DNA of 5,586 nt. Origin: Armatimonadota bacterium. GTDB taxonomy: Bacteria; Armatimonadota; Chthonomonadetes; Chthonomonadales; Chthonomonadaceae. The stretch is taken from assembly GCA_026392135.1 (NCBI GenBank), contig JAPLCR010000077.1, forward strand, positions 1,954 to 7,539, written 5' to 3'. The position numbers and the translations under genes are program-made. The notes under the pieces are model-generated. The model made no database searches. It was not told the DNA's origin and saw only the letters and a list, made by a program, of their open reading frames with translations. Positions 5,533 to 5,586 of the stretch are shown here, piece after piece (position 1 is the stretch's first letter; every line of letters begins with the position of its first letter).

Positions 5533-5586
5533 GACTAGGGCGGAAGACGACTCCGTTGGGCGATAGTCTCCCTTTCCCTAGAGGTT

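Overview
The window (5586 bp, roughly 50-60% GC by hand counts of sample lines) looks like chromosomal DNA of a bacterium from the Planctomycetota / Verrucomicrobiota / Armatimonadota type of lineage. The main reason is a long PSCyt1-PSCyt2-PSD1 gene (planctomycete-type cytochrome c, DUF1549, DUF1553), a family concentrated in those groups. The exact phylum cannot be fixed from this window.

Layout. Positions 1-87 may hold the first 29 codons of a leftward gene with a TPR-like N-terminus, running off the edge. Positions 88-277 are a gene-free spacer with a T-tract (161-178), a weak hairpin before it, and the ribosome binding site of the next gene. Positions 278-3222 (+) hold one large secreted-type cytochrome/PSD1 gene, broken by a single frameshift between 1519 and 1603, so it reads as two ORFs. 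Its C-terminal part carries an extra beta-rich module inserted within PSD1. The DUF1501 gene that often follows this family is absent. Thirteen bases separate its stop from the stop of a convergent two-gene unit.

That unit (5019 to 3236, minus strand) is a candidate toxin-antitoxin-like pair. The first gene encodes an XRE helix-turn-helix fused to an ImmA/IrrE (COG2856) zinc metalloprotease. The second encodes a PIN-domain nuclease-like protein. Stop and start overlap as TAATG, so translation is probably coupled. A good sigma70-type promoter (TTTACA, 17 bp, extended TGC-TAAAAT) lies just upstream, and its -10 is one arm of a perfect inverted repeat that could be an autoregulatory operator.

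Positions 5090-5586 have no gene I can support. They hold a 227-bp segment bounded by 15-bp perfect inverted repeats with nested palindromes inside (5150-5376; a possible MITE or structured RNA), followed by two copies of a REP-like hairpin repeat (5412-5445 and 5493-5532).

The most interesting items are the PIN plus XRE-ImmA/IrrE operon with its operator-like promoter, the palindromic 227-bp element beside it, and the frameshifted PSD1 gene.
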